Below, piece after piece: positions 23,260 through 31,235 of a stretch of 64,000 nucleotides of DNA. The notes beneath the pieces are model-generated. The model had not been told where the DNA came from. It did no database searches and saw only the letters and a program-made list of their open reading frames with translations. Position 1 is the stretch's first letter, and every line of letters begins with the position of its first letter. Source of the stretch: Qipengyuania_B thermophila (GTDB lineage: Bacteria > Pseudomonadota > Alphaproteobacteria > Sphingomonadales > Sphingomonadaceae); assembly GCF_004153605.1 (NCBI RefSeq), contig NZ_SDSI01000001.1, positions 812,266 through 876,265 of the forward strand, read 5' to 3'. Made by a program: the position numbers and the translations under genes.

Positions 23260-24615
23260 TCAGAGCCGCCGCACGCGCGGGACGCGGGCGGGGGCGAGCA
23301 GCAGTTCGGTCAGCGCCCACACCAGCGCGTCGGCGCGGTCGGGGCTGCGGCCCGGTCCGGCATAGCCGCCGCCGGTCAGGAGGCCGCACAGCTCGTCCTC
23401 CAGCCGGGCGAACGGCTCGGCATGGGTGACGCGCCCGGCCTCGTAGAGGGCGGCGACCGGCTCGGCCCGGGCGACCTTGCCGCGGGTGGCGTGCACGAGC
23501 CGCACCGGCAGGGCGAGGTCCGCCGCGCGCAGCACCGCTTCCACCATGGCGCCGCCCTGATTGGCTTCCGCCACCACCCGGTCGGCGGCCCAGGCGCTGG
23601 CGGCGGCGGCAACGGCTCTGGCCCAGCGGTCGGGACGGGCACGCTCGACCGAGCAGTCGGCGAGCACCCGCGCACGTCCGTCGGACAGCAGTGCGCAGAC
23701 CACGATCCCGCAGGCATCGCCCGCCGCGCTTGCCGGCGGGTCGACGCCGATCACCACCCGCGCCGGCGGGCCGCCCGCCGGCTCTGCGCCGGCGCGGCAC
23801 CGCTCGAGCAGCGCACGGCTCCACAGCGCGCCCTCGACATCGTCCAGCAGCTCGCCCTCGAGCTCCTGCCGCCCGAAGGCCGTTCCGCCGAACCGCCGCT
23901 GCATCCGCTGCACGAAGGCGGACGGAAGGTTGGCGGCGTTGTCGAAGGTGGTGCCGCGCGTCACCGCCACGAGGCCCGGCTCCGCCGCCCGTTCGGCCAG
24001 CAGGCGGCGCAGCAGCGGCACCGCGCGCGGCGTCGTGGTCGCGACCACCTGTCCCTGGCCGGTCCCGCCGAGCCGCAGGCCGAGCAGGAGATTGTCCCAG
24101 CTGCGTTCCGCCCGCTCGCCAACGGTGTCCCATTTGCCCAGCTCGTCGCACCAGGCGTGGCTGTGCTGCGGACCGCGCAGCATCTCGGGTTCGGCGGCGG
24201 AATACAGGAAGGCCTGCGCGCCGTTCGGCCACACCACCCGCCGAAGCGACGGCTCGTAGCGGGGCCGCCGCTCCGGCTCGCCCAGCCGCAGCAGACCGCT
24301 CTCCCCTTCCACCATCACCGCCCGCGCCTCGGCGAGCGAGGACGCGACAAGGGCGATGCGGGCCTCGGGATGGCGGGCAGCGATGCCGCGCACCCATTCG
24401 GCACCGGCACGGGTCTTGCCAAAGCCGCGTCCGGCGCAGATCAGCCACACCTGCCAGTCGCCGGGAGGCGCGAGCTGCGCGGGCCGGGCGAACAGCCGCC
24501 AGTGATGCGCAAGCGCGCGGCGCTCGCGCGGGGAGAGGCGCGCCAGCAGCGCGGCCTGCGCCGCGCCGTCCGGCGCGCGCAGCCAGGCCTGGCGCTCAGC
24601 GGCCGCATCGTCCAT
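23260..24615 (-). CDS. GTA terminase large subunit (g2-like)
   Basis: DNA-packaging ATPase/nuclease of 451 residues. The Walker A-like loop is ICAGRGFGKTRAGAEW (about residues 55-70), the Walker B and coupling region is HSHAWCDELGKWD, and the C-terminal RNase-H-like nuclease shows VVIGVDPPASAAGDACGI with its acidic Asp and DRADALVWALTELLL at the end. The start at 24613-24615 lies inside the end of the upstream TerS-like gene, overlap 20 bases. The GTA enzyme packages random host DNA in headfuls. Confidence 0.94.
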   Translation of the reverse strand: MDDAAAERQAWLRAPDGAAQAALLARLSPRERRALAHHWRLFARPAQLAPPGDWQVWLICAGRGFGKTRAGAEWVRGIAARHPEARIALVASSLAEARAVMVEGESGLLRLGEPERRPRYEPSLRRVVWPNGAQAFLYSAAEPEMLRGPQHSHAWCDELGKWDTVGERAERSWDNLLLGLRLGGTGQGQVVATTTPRAVPLLRRLLAERAAEPGLVAVTRGTTFDNAANLPSAFVQRMQRRFGGTAFGRQELEGELLDDVEGALWSRALLERCRAGAEPAGGPPARVVIGVDPPASAAGDACGIVVCALLSDGRARVLADCSVERARPDRWARAVAAAASAWAADRVVAEANQGGAMVEAVLRAADLALPVRLVHATRGKVARAEPVAALYEAGRVTHAEPFARLEDELCGLLTGGGYAGPGRSPDRADALVWALTELLLAPARVPRVRRL

Positions 24616-25141
24616 GCCCGCCTCCCTCCGTCTGCCGGTCGTGTCCGCCTCCCGATGGCGCCTGGTCGCGGCCCCGGCGCAGGGCGTCGATCTTGGCGTC
24701 GATGGCGGCGAACACCGCCTCCTCGTCATCGTCGGCCTGCACCGCGCGCGCCGATGCCACCGTCCCGCGATGGGCGGCGAGGATCCGCAGCGCGCTGCCG
24801 AAATCGAACCGGCCGCCCTCCGGGCAGGTGACGCTGCCCTCCCGCAGCCGGCCGAGCACCTCCAGCTCGAGCAGGTCGTAGCCTTCGCACAGCGCCTGGT
24901 GCCAGGCGCGCCGGAAGTTCGCGTCGTTCCGGCGGGTCTTGTAGGCATGGCTGACCGTCACCCCGGCCGCGAGGGCCGATCGGCTCACATTGGAGGTCTC
25001 CGCCAGCATGGCGAGGAACGGTGCACGCCAGCGCGTGCCGCGCGGCCGGGCCGGTGTCGCGGCTTCGGCGCCGCGGGCGGCGGACGCGCGGGCGGTCGCG
25101 GCGGCCTTGCGGCCCCCGCGCGGCGGCTTTGCTGCGGGCAT
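24596..25141 (-). CDS. GTA small terminase-like protein (g1 position)
   Basis: Protein of 181 residues with a basic Ala-rich N-tail, then a helix-turn-helix-like block (AMLAETSNVSRSALAAGVTVSHAYK) followed by FRRAWHQALCEGYDLLELEVLG, the arrangement of phage-type small terminases. The C-terminal 50 residues include an acidic stretch and a helix (ADDDEEAVFAAIDAKIDALR) that could oligomerise. The start at 25139-25141 has AGGAGGGG five bases upstream. An earlier in-frame ATG at 25207 also has a GAGGAA, but it lies at the predicted transcription start. Confidence 0.8.
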   Translation of the reverse strand: MPAAKPPRGGRKAAATARASAARGAEAATPARPRGTRWRAPFLAMLAETSNVSRSALAAGVTVSHAYKTRRNDANFRRAWHQALCEGYDLLELEVLGRLREGSVTCPEGGRFDFGSALRILAAHRGTVASARAVQADDDEEAVFAAIDAKIDALRRGRDQAPSGGGHDRQTEGGGHGRCGR

Positions 25142-25221
25142 GTGCCCCTCCTGATGCTGGTGAGACCGGGTGTCGCGGCGGCAGCGGGTGATCCCGACTC
25201 GCTCCATCGCGATGTTCCTCT

Positions 25222-25250
25222 TTCCTAACCGGAGAGCGTCACGGTGTCAA
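25222..25250 (-). promoter_or_regulatory. Candidate sigma70 promoter of the GTA operon
   Basis: On the minus strand a perfect -35 TTGACA (25250 to 25245) is followed after 17 bases by TAGGAA (25227 to 25222), a weak -10. Transcription would begin near 25215, about 75 bases before the first GTA gene. A weak -10 behind a consensus -35 suits an activated promoter. Confidence 0.6.
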
Positions 25251-25273
25251 GAGAAAATAACCAATCCGGTTAT
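25226..25273. promoter_or_regulatory. Inverted repeats around the GTA promoter (possible operator)
   Basis: Two related palindromic units flank the -35 box. ATAACC-AATCC-GGTTAT lies at 25257-25273, just upstream of -35. TAACCGG at 25226-25232 pairs with CCGGTTA at 25266-25272 across it. Spacing and symmetry suggest a dimeric regulator or DNA loop. The identity of the protein is unknown. Confidence 0.55.
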
Positions 25274-25932
25274 CAATATGGTGTGGCGCGGGCGGCGGCG
25301 AAGGCGCGAAGGAAGTCGCGCTCGCTCATGCGTCCGGTGATCCGGCGCGTGCCGATGAGGTAGGTGGGCGTGCCGGCGACGCCGAGGCGCAGCGCGTCGG
25401 CGGCGTTGCGGGCGAGCTGGTCGTCAAGGGCGCGGGGAGCGGCCAGCCCTTGTTCGACGGCGGCCCAGTCGCCTCCGGCTGCGGCGACCGCCCGCCGCAG
25501 CGCCGGTTCCTCCAGCGGCAGGGGCGCCCGCATCAGCGCATCGTGCACCGCGACGTAGCGGCCCTGCGCCGCGCTGGCGAGGGCCACCCGCGCCGCCGCG
25601 ACCGAGCGCGGACCATTCACCGGCAGGTCGCGGTAGACGACGCGCACATCGCCGGCTGCGGCGACGGCGCGGGTCATGGCCCCATGAGAGGCTCGGCACG
25701 GCCCGCACTGGTAATCGGTGAACACCACCATGGTCACCGGAGCATCCGCCGGCCCGGACGCCGGAGAGACGCGGTCGCCGAGCAAGGGGGCAAGATCAAC
25801 CCGGTCGCCGATGTCGGTTCCCGGCGGCTGCGCCAGCCGCAGCGCCGCCCCGCCGGCAAGCCCGGCCACGGCCGCCGCGGCCAGCAGCAGCCACTGGCGC
25901 GGTGTCACCGCCGGGCGCGATCGCGAGGTCAT
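25273..25932 (-). CDS. DsbA/DsbG-like periplasmic thioredoxin-fold protein
   Basis: Membrane-anchored thiol-disulfide protein of 219 residues. An N-terminal helix (WLLLAAAAVAGLAGGAALRL, residues 14-33) anchors or exports it. The thioredoxin active site is VVFTDYQCGPCRASHGAM, a CGPC motif rather than the CPHC of classical DsbA. The family cis-proline follows in GVAGTPTYLIGTRRI, and a helical insertion sits between. Probably an oxidase or isomerase for envelope proteins. The stop codon overlaps the palindrome upstream of the GTA promoter. Confidence 0.88.
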   Translation of the reverse strand: MTSRSRPAVTPRQWLLLAAAAVAGLAGGAALRLAQPPGTDIGDRVDLAPLLGDRVSPASGPADAPVTMVVFTDYQCGPCRASHGAMTRAVAAAGDVRVVYRDLPVNGPRSVAAARVALASAAQGRYVAVHDALMRAPLPLEEPALRRAVAAAGGDWAAVEQGLAAPRALDDQLARNAADALRLGVAGTPTYLIGTRRITGRMSERDFLRAFAAARATPY

Positions 25933-25975
25933 CGGGCCTATGTCACGGCACTGGCGCGCCCGTTCAAGCCCTTCC

Positions 25976-26407
25976 TCACCCGCTCGGCGCAGGCCCCTCG
26001 TCGCGGCTGACCTCGACCTCCGTGCGCCGGAGGGTGAGCGTTTCGGCGTGGACGTGCTCGCGGCGGGTGCGGCGCAGATGGATCTCCTCGACCAGCACCA
26101 GCTCGCGCACGACGCGGACGCGCTCCTCCACCACCGGGATGACGGTCAGGTTCCCGTCCTCGCGCACCGGCGGCATCGCGTCGATGACGGCGCCCACGGG
26201 CACGCGCTCGACCGTCACCTCCTCGCGCAGCACCGGCTCGCACACCTCCACCGTGTCGGCGCGCGGGGTGGTGCGGACGGTGACGGTGGCTCCGTCGACC
26301 CGGCGCCGGCCGATGGCGAGCTGTTCCTCCACCACGGAAATGTGCGCCTCCTCCCTCACGACGGCGCCTGCAGGCCGGTCGGGCCGCTCGTCGGGGTCAG
26401 TGGTCAT
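25976..26407 (-). CDS. DUF2382 domain protein (YsnF/AvaK stress family)
   Basis: Protein of 143 residues composed almost wholly of DUF2382: repeated charged strand patterns such as HISVVEEQLAIGRRRVDG, VEVCEPVLREEVTVERVPVG and a final LTLRRTEVEV. The family is linked to general stress and is often paired with PRC-barrel domains, as in the next gene upstream. Cytosolic by composition; molecular role unknown. It is separated from the PRC-barrel gene by a strong nested inverted repeat, so its expression may be lower or independent. Confidence 0.85.
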   Translation of the reverse strand: MTTDPDERPDRPAGAVVREEAHISVVEEQLAIGRRRVDGATVTVRTTPRADTVEVCEPVLREEVTVERVPVGAVIDAMPPVREDGNLTVIPVVEERVRVVRELVLVEEIHLRRTRREHVHAETLTLRRTEVEVSRDEGPAPSG

Positions 26408-26423
26408 GGCATGTCTCCTCGAC

Positions 26424-26494
26424 AGACAGCACCCGGGGGCCGGCACCGTGCGGCACCGGCCCCCGGTCGCGATGCGGGTGGAGGCATGCTGTCT
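26424..26494. repeat. Nested inverted repeat between the two DUF2382 genes
   Basis: Inner perfect 11-bp arms CCGGGGGCCGG (26433-26443) and CCGGCCCCCGG (26456-26466) with a 12-base loop lie inside outer 8-bp arms AGACAGCA (26424-26431) and TGCTGTCT (26487-26494). No T run follows on either strand; it may act as attenuator or mRNA-end structure. Confidence 0.75.
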
Positions 26495-26509
26495 CCCCCC
26501 GCGCGCGGT

Positions 26510-27184
26510 TCAGCGTCGCGGCTGGGCCGGCGTCCGGCCGTCGCCGTCGACGTCGACTTCGGTGCGCCGCACGGTTTCCTCGACATGCTCGACCCGCTCG
26601 CTGGCGGTCTTGCTGACCACCACCTCGTCGGTGACGACCGCCTTCTTGCCCACCACGACCTCCTCGCTTTCCTCGGTCATGGTGACGGTGCGCCCGCCCT
26701 CGCTCAGCAGCGCCTCGGCATCGGCGGCGGACAGCTCGCGGTTGACCGGCCGGCGGTCCACCGAGACATGCTCCTCGCGCAGGCGCACATCCTCGGCCAC
26801 CGTGTCGGTCGCGACGCGGGTGCGCACGTTGATAGCCCGCCCATGCTCCGCCACGCGCTTGCCGATCGCCACCTGCTCCTCGACGATCGGGATCCGCTCC
26901 TCCGCGACGGCATCGCCGCCCGACCGGGCGAACTGCTCCGCCTGTTCGCCATAGACGACGGCGTTGTCATGGATTTCGAGCGGCTCCACGGCGCAGACCT
27001 TGCCGTTGTCGAGCCGGACGGCCGCCACGCGGGTCCGGCTGTCGTCGACCAGCAGGTCGGTGATGGTGCCGTACTTCTCGCCGCCGGGTCCGACGAGCGG
27101 CAGGCCGCGGATGTCCTGGGAGGGGTGCTCAAGCTCGTAATTGTCGAGCTTCTCGAGATTTTCGTAACGTCGGTCATGTCGCAT
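26510..27184 (-). CDS. PRC-barrel and DUF2382 domain stress protein
   Basis: Protein of 224 residues. Residues about 10-85 form a PRC-barrel (ELEHPSQDIRGLPLVGPGG, DLLVDDSRTRVAAVRLDNG), and residues 95-215 form DUF2382 (RIPIVEEQVAIGKRVAEHGR through TVRRTEVDVDGDG). Such two-domain proteins accumulate in the general stress response or envelope stress of many bacteria. The ATG at 27182-27184 is favoured because GAGGA precedes it by about nine bases; ATG at 27190 is too close to that site. Confidence 0.87.
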   Translation of the reverse strand: MRHDRRYENLEKLDNYELEHPSQDIRGLPLVGPGGEKYGTITDLLVDDSRTRVAAVRLDNGKVCAVEPLEIHDNAVVYGEQAEQFARSGGDAVAEERIPIVEEQVAIGKRVAEHGRAINVRTRVATDTVAEDVRLREEHVSVDRRPVNRELSAADAEALLSEGGRTVTMTEESEEVVVGKKAVVTDEVVVSKTASERVEHVEETVRRTEVDVDGDGRTPAQPRR

Positions 27185-27255
27185 GGTCATTGTTCCTCAT
27201 CTGTGCCGCGGCAGGGGTTGCCCGCCGCTGCGGTGTCAGGGATTGGACAGGGGCT

Positions 27256-27762
27256 TCAGCGCACCACCTCGATGCGCCGGGCCATCAGGTACTGGTCGAC
27301 GCCTTGCGGCACCGTCGCCTGGACGCCGGCCGGCATTGGCTCGCCCGCCGGGCGGATGACGCCGCTCAGGTTCAGGATCTGACCGGGACGCACATCGATC
27401 TGGCCCTCGACACGGGGATCGGCCGTGGCGACCTCGTCGAAGACGACGAACAACTCGCGCCCGTCCGCCTCGCCGCGAAAGGCCATGTCGCCTTCGAGCG
27501 CCGTGACGCGGAAGTTGTTCAGATCCACCGACTGGCCGGGGGTGAACGCGGTCGCCGCGGCGCCGGCCGCGGCCGCAGTGGTCAGCGGCGTCGGGCTGGC
27601 GGTGGCGGTCGTCTGCTCGGTTGTGGTGGTGGTGGCGGTGCGCGCTCCCCGGTCACGATCGCCGAGCAGCAGCCACAGCAGCAACGCGCCGACCAGCAGC
27701 GCGAGCAGTGCCCACACCCAGCCGGGCACGCCGCCTTTCTTCTCGACAGGGATTTCTGCCAT
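27256..27762 (-). CDS. Single-pass membrane protein with OB-like extracytoplasmic domain
   Basis: Protein of 168 residues: short charged N-terminus, one transmembrane helix (VWALLALLVGALLLWLLLG, about 15-33), a Thr/Ala-rich linker, and a C-terminal domain of about 100 residues with strands FTPGQSVDLNNFRVTALEG, ELFVVFDEVA and GQILNLSGVIRPAG that resembles small OB-fold/BOF-type domains. Function unknown. It is the first gene of the stress-linked group and has a candidate EcfG promoter 50-75 bases upstream. ATG at 27777 is an alternative start; GGAG favours 27762. Confidence 0.75.
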   Translation of the reverse strand: MAEIPVEKKGGVPGWVWALLALLVGALLLWLLLGDRDRGARTATTTTTEQTTATASPTPLTTAAAAGAAATAFTPGQSVDLNNFRVTALEGDMAFRGEADGRELFVVFDEVATADPRVEGQIDVRPGQILNLSGVIRPAGEPMPAGVQATVPQGVDQYLMARRIEVVR

Positions 27763-27811
27763 ACTTGCATTCTCCATGTTGAAGCGCGCCACATGGCGCA
27801 TGCCTCAAAAA

Positions 27812-27836
27812 GACGGATGCAAGTTGACAGTGTTCC
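27812..27836 (-). promoter_or_regulatory. Candidate EcfG (general stress sigma factor) promoter
   Basis: GGAAC (27836 to 27832), 16 bases, then CGTC (27815 to 27812) on the minus strand. The alphaproteobacterial EcfG consensus is GGAAC-N16/17-CGTT, so there is one mismatch in the -10. It sits ahead of the membrane OB-like protein and the PRC-barrel/DUF2382 genes, which are typical general-stress targets. Confidence 0.6.
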
Positions 27837-28029
27837 TTAAGGTTGGAACGCCGAGCGATGAACATGTGCCGCACTACCGGCGCGGATTTCCTATAGCGAT
27901 AGAGAAGAACTGCGATCAACCGTGCGCGATCGCAGATGAATAGACGATCTGTTCAGATGAAGAAGGCCAATGCACAGGCGAACACTGCGCTTGCAACTTG
28001 ATGTTAGTCAAGAAATGCGAGCGAGAATG

Positions 28030-29286
28030 TTATCGCGACAGCAGCCCCACCTGCTCGCCCGCACGGCGGAACATGCCGAGGATGACGTCGACGTCGGCAT
28101 CCGAATGGTCGGCGCACAGCGAGCAGCGCAGCAGCGTCATGTTGGCGGGCGTCGCCGGCGGGCGGGCGAGGTTGACGTAGAGCCCCTCCTTCAGCAGCGC
28201 CTCCCACATCATCGCCCCCCGCTCGAGATCGGGCATGATGACCGCGATGATGGCGCTTTGCGCCTCGGGCGTGCCGAGCGCGAAGCCGAGCGCGCGCAGC
28301 CCTTCATGCAGGCGCCGCGAATTGCGCCAAAGATGCGCGCGCTTGTCTGCACCGTCCGCCAGCTTGCGGATCGCGGCGGTGGAGCAGGCGACCACCGCCG
28401 GGGGAAGGGCGGCGGTGAACACGTAGGGCCGGCACACGAGGCGCAGCACCTCGAACTTGGGATGGTTCGAGACGCAGAAGCCGCCGATCGTCCCGACGCT
28501 CTTGGAAAAGGTGCCGATGACGAAGTCGACCTGGTCGAGCACCCCCTGCTCCTCGGCGACGCCGCGCCCGTGCGCGCCGATGAATCCCATGGAGTGCGCC
28601 TCGTCCACCAGCACCATCGCGCCGTGCGCCTTGCTGACCGCCACCATCTCGCGCAGCGGCGCGACGTCGCCGAGCATCGAGTAGACGCCCTCCAGCACGA
28701 CCAGCTTGCCGGCCCCTTCGGGCACCCGGCGCAGCCGCTTCTCCAGCGCGTCGACGTCGTTGTGCCTGAACGGCACCACCTCGGCATCGCCCATCTTGCA
28801 CCCGTCCCAGATGCTCGCATGGCTGTCGATGTCGAGGATGACGTAGTCCCCCTTGCCGGCCAGGGTCGAGATGATGCCGAGGTTCGCCTGGTAGCCGGTC
28901 GAGAACACCATGGCGTGGTCCATGGCGTAGAAGTCCCGCAGCGCCGCCTCGCACGCCTTGTGACCGGAATAGGTGCCGTTCAGCACCCGGCTGCCGGTCG
29001 TGCCGGTGCCGAACTCCTCCATGGCGGCCTGCCCGGCGGCAATCACGTCCGGGTCGAAGGTCATGCCCATGTAGTTGTAGGTGCCGAGCAGGATCGTGTC
29101 GCGGCCGTTGCAGATCGCGCGGGTGGGGGACAGCACCCGTTCCATCACCAGGTTGAAGGGATCCTCCTGTCCCCCGTCCAGAAGGCTCGCGCGCATCTGG
29201 ATGACGGGGTCGAACTTGGCGAGAAGGTCGATGCCCGTGCCGGCACGGGCGGAGGGCTGGTCCGGGGTGAGAACGGCGTCGGTCAT
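28030..29286 (-). CDS. spt: Serine palmitoyltransferase
   Basis: PLP enzyme of the alpha-oxoamine synthase family, 418 residues, condensing L-serine with palmitoyl thioester to 3-ketodihydrosphingosine, the first step of sphingolipid synthesis. Conserved residues: the Schiff-base Lys262 in GTFSKSVGTIGGF, DEAHSMG (Asp228, His231) and DSHASIW with the stacking His156. Length matches the soluble Sphingomonas enzyme. The start at 29284-29286 gives the usual N-terminus. An acyl carrier protein gene lies nearby on the same strand, but an opposing FkbM gene intervenes. Confidence 0.9.
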   Translation of the reverse strand: MTDAVLTPDQPSARAGTGIDLLAKFDPVIQMRASLLDGGQEDPFNLVMERVLSPTRAICNGRDTILLGTYNYMGMTFDPDVIAAGQAAMEEFGTGTTGSRVLNGTYSGHKACEAALRDFYAMDHAMVFSTGYQANLGIISTLAGKGDYVILDIDSHASIWDGCKMGDAEVVPFRHNDVDALEKRLRRVPEGAGKLVVLEGVYSMLGDVAPLREMVAVSKAHGAMVLVDEAHSMGFIGAHGRGVAEEQGVLDQVDFVIGTFSKSVGTIGGFCVSNHPKFEVLRLVCRPYVFTAALPPAVVACSTAAIRKLADGADKRAHLWRNSRRLHEGLRALGFALGTPEAQSAIIAVIMPDLERGAMMWEALLKEGLYVNLARPPATPANMTLLRCSLCADHSDADVDVILGMFRRAGEQVGLLSR

Positions 29287-29396
29287 GCCCGCGTGCTTGC
29301 CCGACCGCGCCGCCAGTGACAAGGACGCAGGCGATGGCCGCTTGACAGCGGGGCGGCAATGCACATGCTGCGCGCACCCGTCTGGAGTGGCAGTGC

Positions 29397-30203
29397 ATGA
29401 GTGCCATCGACCGCGCACGCGGCTTCATCGCCTCGCGGCACGGGGGGTTCATCGCCTCGCGCCTCGCGACGGTGGCCGAGAAGTACCTCAAGGCCTACAA
29501 CAATCTCGGCAACATGAACATGGCCTGCAATGGCGAAGTCCGGGCGCTGCGCCATGTGCTCGCCCGCGTGCCCGGCGACATCATCGATGCGGGGTCCAAC
29601 GAAGGGCAATGGGCGGGCGCGGTGCTGCCGTTCGTGACCGGCGATCGCACCGTGCACTGCTTCGAACCGGTGCCGCAGACCTTCGCCCGCCTCGCCGACG
29701 CGCTGGGCGGGCGTCCCCGTGTGCGGCTCAACAACGCCGGGCTGGGGGCGCGCGAGGGCTCCTTCACCCTCAACTTCAACCCGTCGGTCAGCGAAGTGAC
29801 CAGCGCCTATCCGCTCGTCGATCATCACGGCGGCGCCTGCAGCGTCGAATGCCGCGTCACCACCGGCGACCTCTATCTGGCGGAACACGGCATTGCCGAG
29901 ATCGCGCTGCTCAAGATCGACGTGGAAGGCATGGAGGCGGAGTGCCTTGCCGGCTTCGAGGACGCGTTCGGCGCCGCGCGCATCGCGAGCGTGCAGTTCG
30001 AACACGGGCCGAGCCACGTGCACTCCGGGCACACGCTGAAATACTTCAAGGACTGGTTCGAGGAGCGCGGCTTCGTGCTGTTCCGCATCTTCCCGCGGCG
30101 GCTGGAGCCGCTGCGCTACGAGCTGCGCCGGGAAAGCTTCGAGGCCCAGAACCTTCTCGCCGTGCGCCGGGACCTGCTGCCGGCGCTCGACCTGTCCGCC
30201 TAG
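29397..30203 (+). CDS. FkbM family methyltransferase
   Basis: SAM-dependent methyltransferase of 268 residues. Family marks are IIDAGSNEGQWAGAVLPF (SAM-binding glycine loop), VHCFEPVPQTFARLADAL with the acidic residue, a middle Asn-rich block (LNNAGLGAREGSF) and ALLKIDVEGMEAECLAGF, the highly conserved FkbM signature. Members O-methylate sugars and lipids. It lies between acp and spt in reverse orientation, with its stop overlapping the acp stop by four bases; a TTGACA at 29342 could serve as -35. It may modify sphingolipid or glycosphingolipid head groups (inference). Confidence 0.88.
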   Translation: MSAIDRARGFIASRHGGFIASRLATVAEKYLKAYNNLGNMNMACNGEVRALRHVLARVPGDIIDAGSNEGQWAGAVLPFVTGDRTVHCFEPVPQTFARLADALGGRPRVRLNNAGLGAREGSFTLNFNPSVSEVTSAYPLVDHHGGACSVECRVTTGDLYLAEHGIAEIALLKIDVEGMEAECLAGFEDAFGAARIASVQFEHGPSHVHSGHTLKYFKDWFEERGFVLFRIFPRRLEPLRYELRRESFEAQNLLAVRRDLLPALDLSA

Positions 30204-30439
30204 CCGCGCAGCGTGACCACCGCGTCGACGAGCTGGCCGAAGGTCTCGATCTCGGCCTGCTGGTTCATGGAGATGATGATGTCGAACTCGTCCTCGATGG
30301 CGGCGACGAAGTCCATCACCGTCAGGCTGTCGAATTCGAGATCGCCGGCGAAGGTGGTGTCATCGGTGATCGCGACCTGCGCCTTGTTGAACGGCTCGAT
30401 CAGCGATCGGATGCGGGCGTCGGCGTCGGCGCGGTCCAT
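30200..30439 (-). CDS. Acyl carrier protein dedicated to sphingolipid synthesis
   Basis: Acyl carrier protein of 79 residues with the phosphopantetheine attachment site Ser38 in LEFDSLTVMDF. The helix following is acidic (AAIEDEFDIII), typical of recognition helix II. In sphingomonads a dedicated ACP gene adjoins spt and supplies the palmitoyl thioester; its position here, upstream of spt on the same strand, supports that. Tail-to-tail four-base overlap with the FkbM gene. Confidence 0.88.
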   Translation of the reverse strand: MDRADADARIRSLIEPFNKAQVAITDDTTFAGDLEFDSLTVMDFVAAIEDEFDIIISMNQQAEIETFGQLVDAVVTLRG

Positions 30440-30533
30440 GCGGGGCTCTCCTCGGGCGGGTCGGGCGTTGCTCTATAGCCGCCCGCGCCGGCGGCGGCAA
30501 ACGCGGCGCCAGCCTCTGCCGGCGTGGACCGCC

Positions 30534-30902
30534 TCAGGCGGCGAACAGCCGCTCCACCGCGCCGATGAAGGGGCGGATCGACACCGGCTTGGCGAGGTAG
30601 TCGGCCGCCCCGGCGCCGCGGATGCGCTCCTCGTCGCCCTTGCCGGCATAGGCGGTGACGGCCAGCACCGGGACATGACGCAGCGTCGGCTCGCGCTTCA
30701 GCGCGGCGATGAGCTCCAGCCCCGACACCCGTGGCAGCTGGATGTCCATGATGACGAGATCCGGGCCGAAAGCCTTGGCCGCGGTGAGCACCGCCCCGCC
30801 GTCGCCCACCGGCTCCACCGCATACCCGTTCGCCTTGAGAATGTCGCAGAACAGCTTGCGGTTGAGCTCGTTGTCCTCGACAACCATGATCCGTTTCGAC
30901 AA
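30534..30902 (-). CDS. divK: Single-domain response regulator DivK
   Basis: Receiver-only protein of 122 residues that shuttles phosphate information in the DivJ/PleC/DivL network controlling CtrA. Phospho-acceptor Asp53 lies in LVIMDIQLPRVSG, with acidic pocket VVEDNELN at the start, Thr in VLAVTAYAGKGDE and Lys in YLAKPV. The start is taken as TTG at 30902 (SKRIMVVEDNELN), which restores the full first strand; the nearest in-frame ATG at 30887 would remove part of it. Divergent from DUF3572 with only 39 bases between, a usual alphaproteobacterial arrangement. Confidence 0.9.
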   Translation of the reverse strand: MSKRIMVVEDNELNRKLFCDILKANGYAVEPVGDGGAVLTAAKAFGPDLVIMDIQLPRVSGLELIAALKREPTLRHVPVLAVTAYAGKGDEERIRGAGAADYLAKPVSIRPFIGAVERLFAA

Positions 30903-30941
30903 GTGCGCGTGCCCCCGGTTGCGTTGGTGAACATAAGGTAA

Positions 30942-31235
30942 ATGGAAAAAAAGACAAATCCGCAGCACCCGCGCCCCGTTGACGACGAGGCGGCTGTGCT
31001 CGCGCTGCGGGCGCTGGCCTGGCTGTGCGCGGACGAGGCACGGGCGGAGCGCTTTCTGGCGCTGACCGGCCTCACCCCGGAGCAGCTGCGGGGCGGGGCC
31101 GGCACGCCTTCGCTCAACGAGGCGGTGCTCGGCCATCTGTGCGGGCACGAGCCGGACCTGCTGGACGCGGCGGCGGCGCTGGGAGTGGAACCGGGCGCGA
31201 TCGTCGCGGCGAGTGGCGCACGGTGGTCGGCATGA
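30942..31235 (+). CDS. DUF3572 domain-containing protein
   Basis: Small helical protein of 97 residues matching DUF3572, a family seen next to divK in alphaproteobacteria. Visible: EAAVLALRALAWLCADEARA, RFLALTGLTPEQL and the end helix. Probably cytosolic; function unknown. AAGG stands four bases before the ATG. Its stop overlaps the next start as ATGA. Confidence 0.8.
   Translation: MEKKTNPQHPRPVDDEAAVLALRALAWLCADEARAERFLALTGLTPEQLRGGAGTPSLNEAVLGHLCGHEPDLLDAAAALGVEPGAIVAASGARWSA

Noticed and set aside
11040..25141. Complete active prophage
   Set aside because: No integrase, repressor, replication or lysis genes and no attachment sites were found; gene order and proteins match a chromosomal gene transfer agent.
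29342..29370. TTGACA with 17-base spacing as a firm promoter for FkbM
   Set aside because: The -35 is perfect, but the -10 (ATGCTG) is poor, so it is only mentioned as a possibility under the gene.
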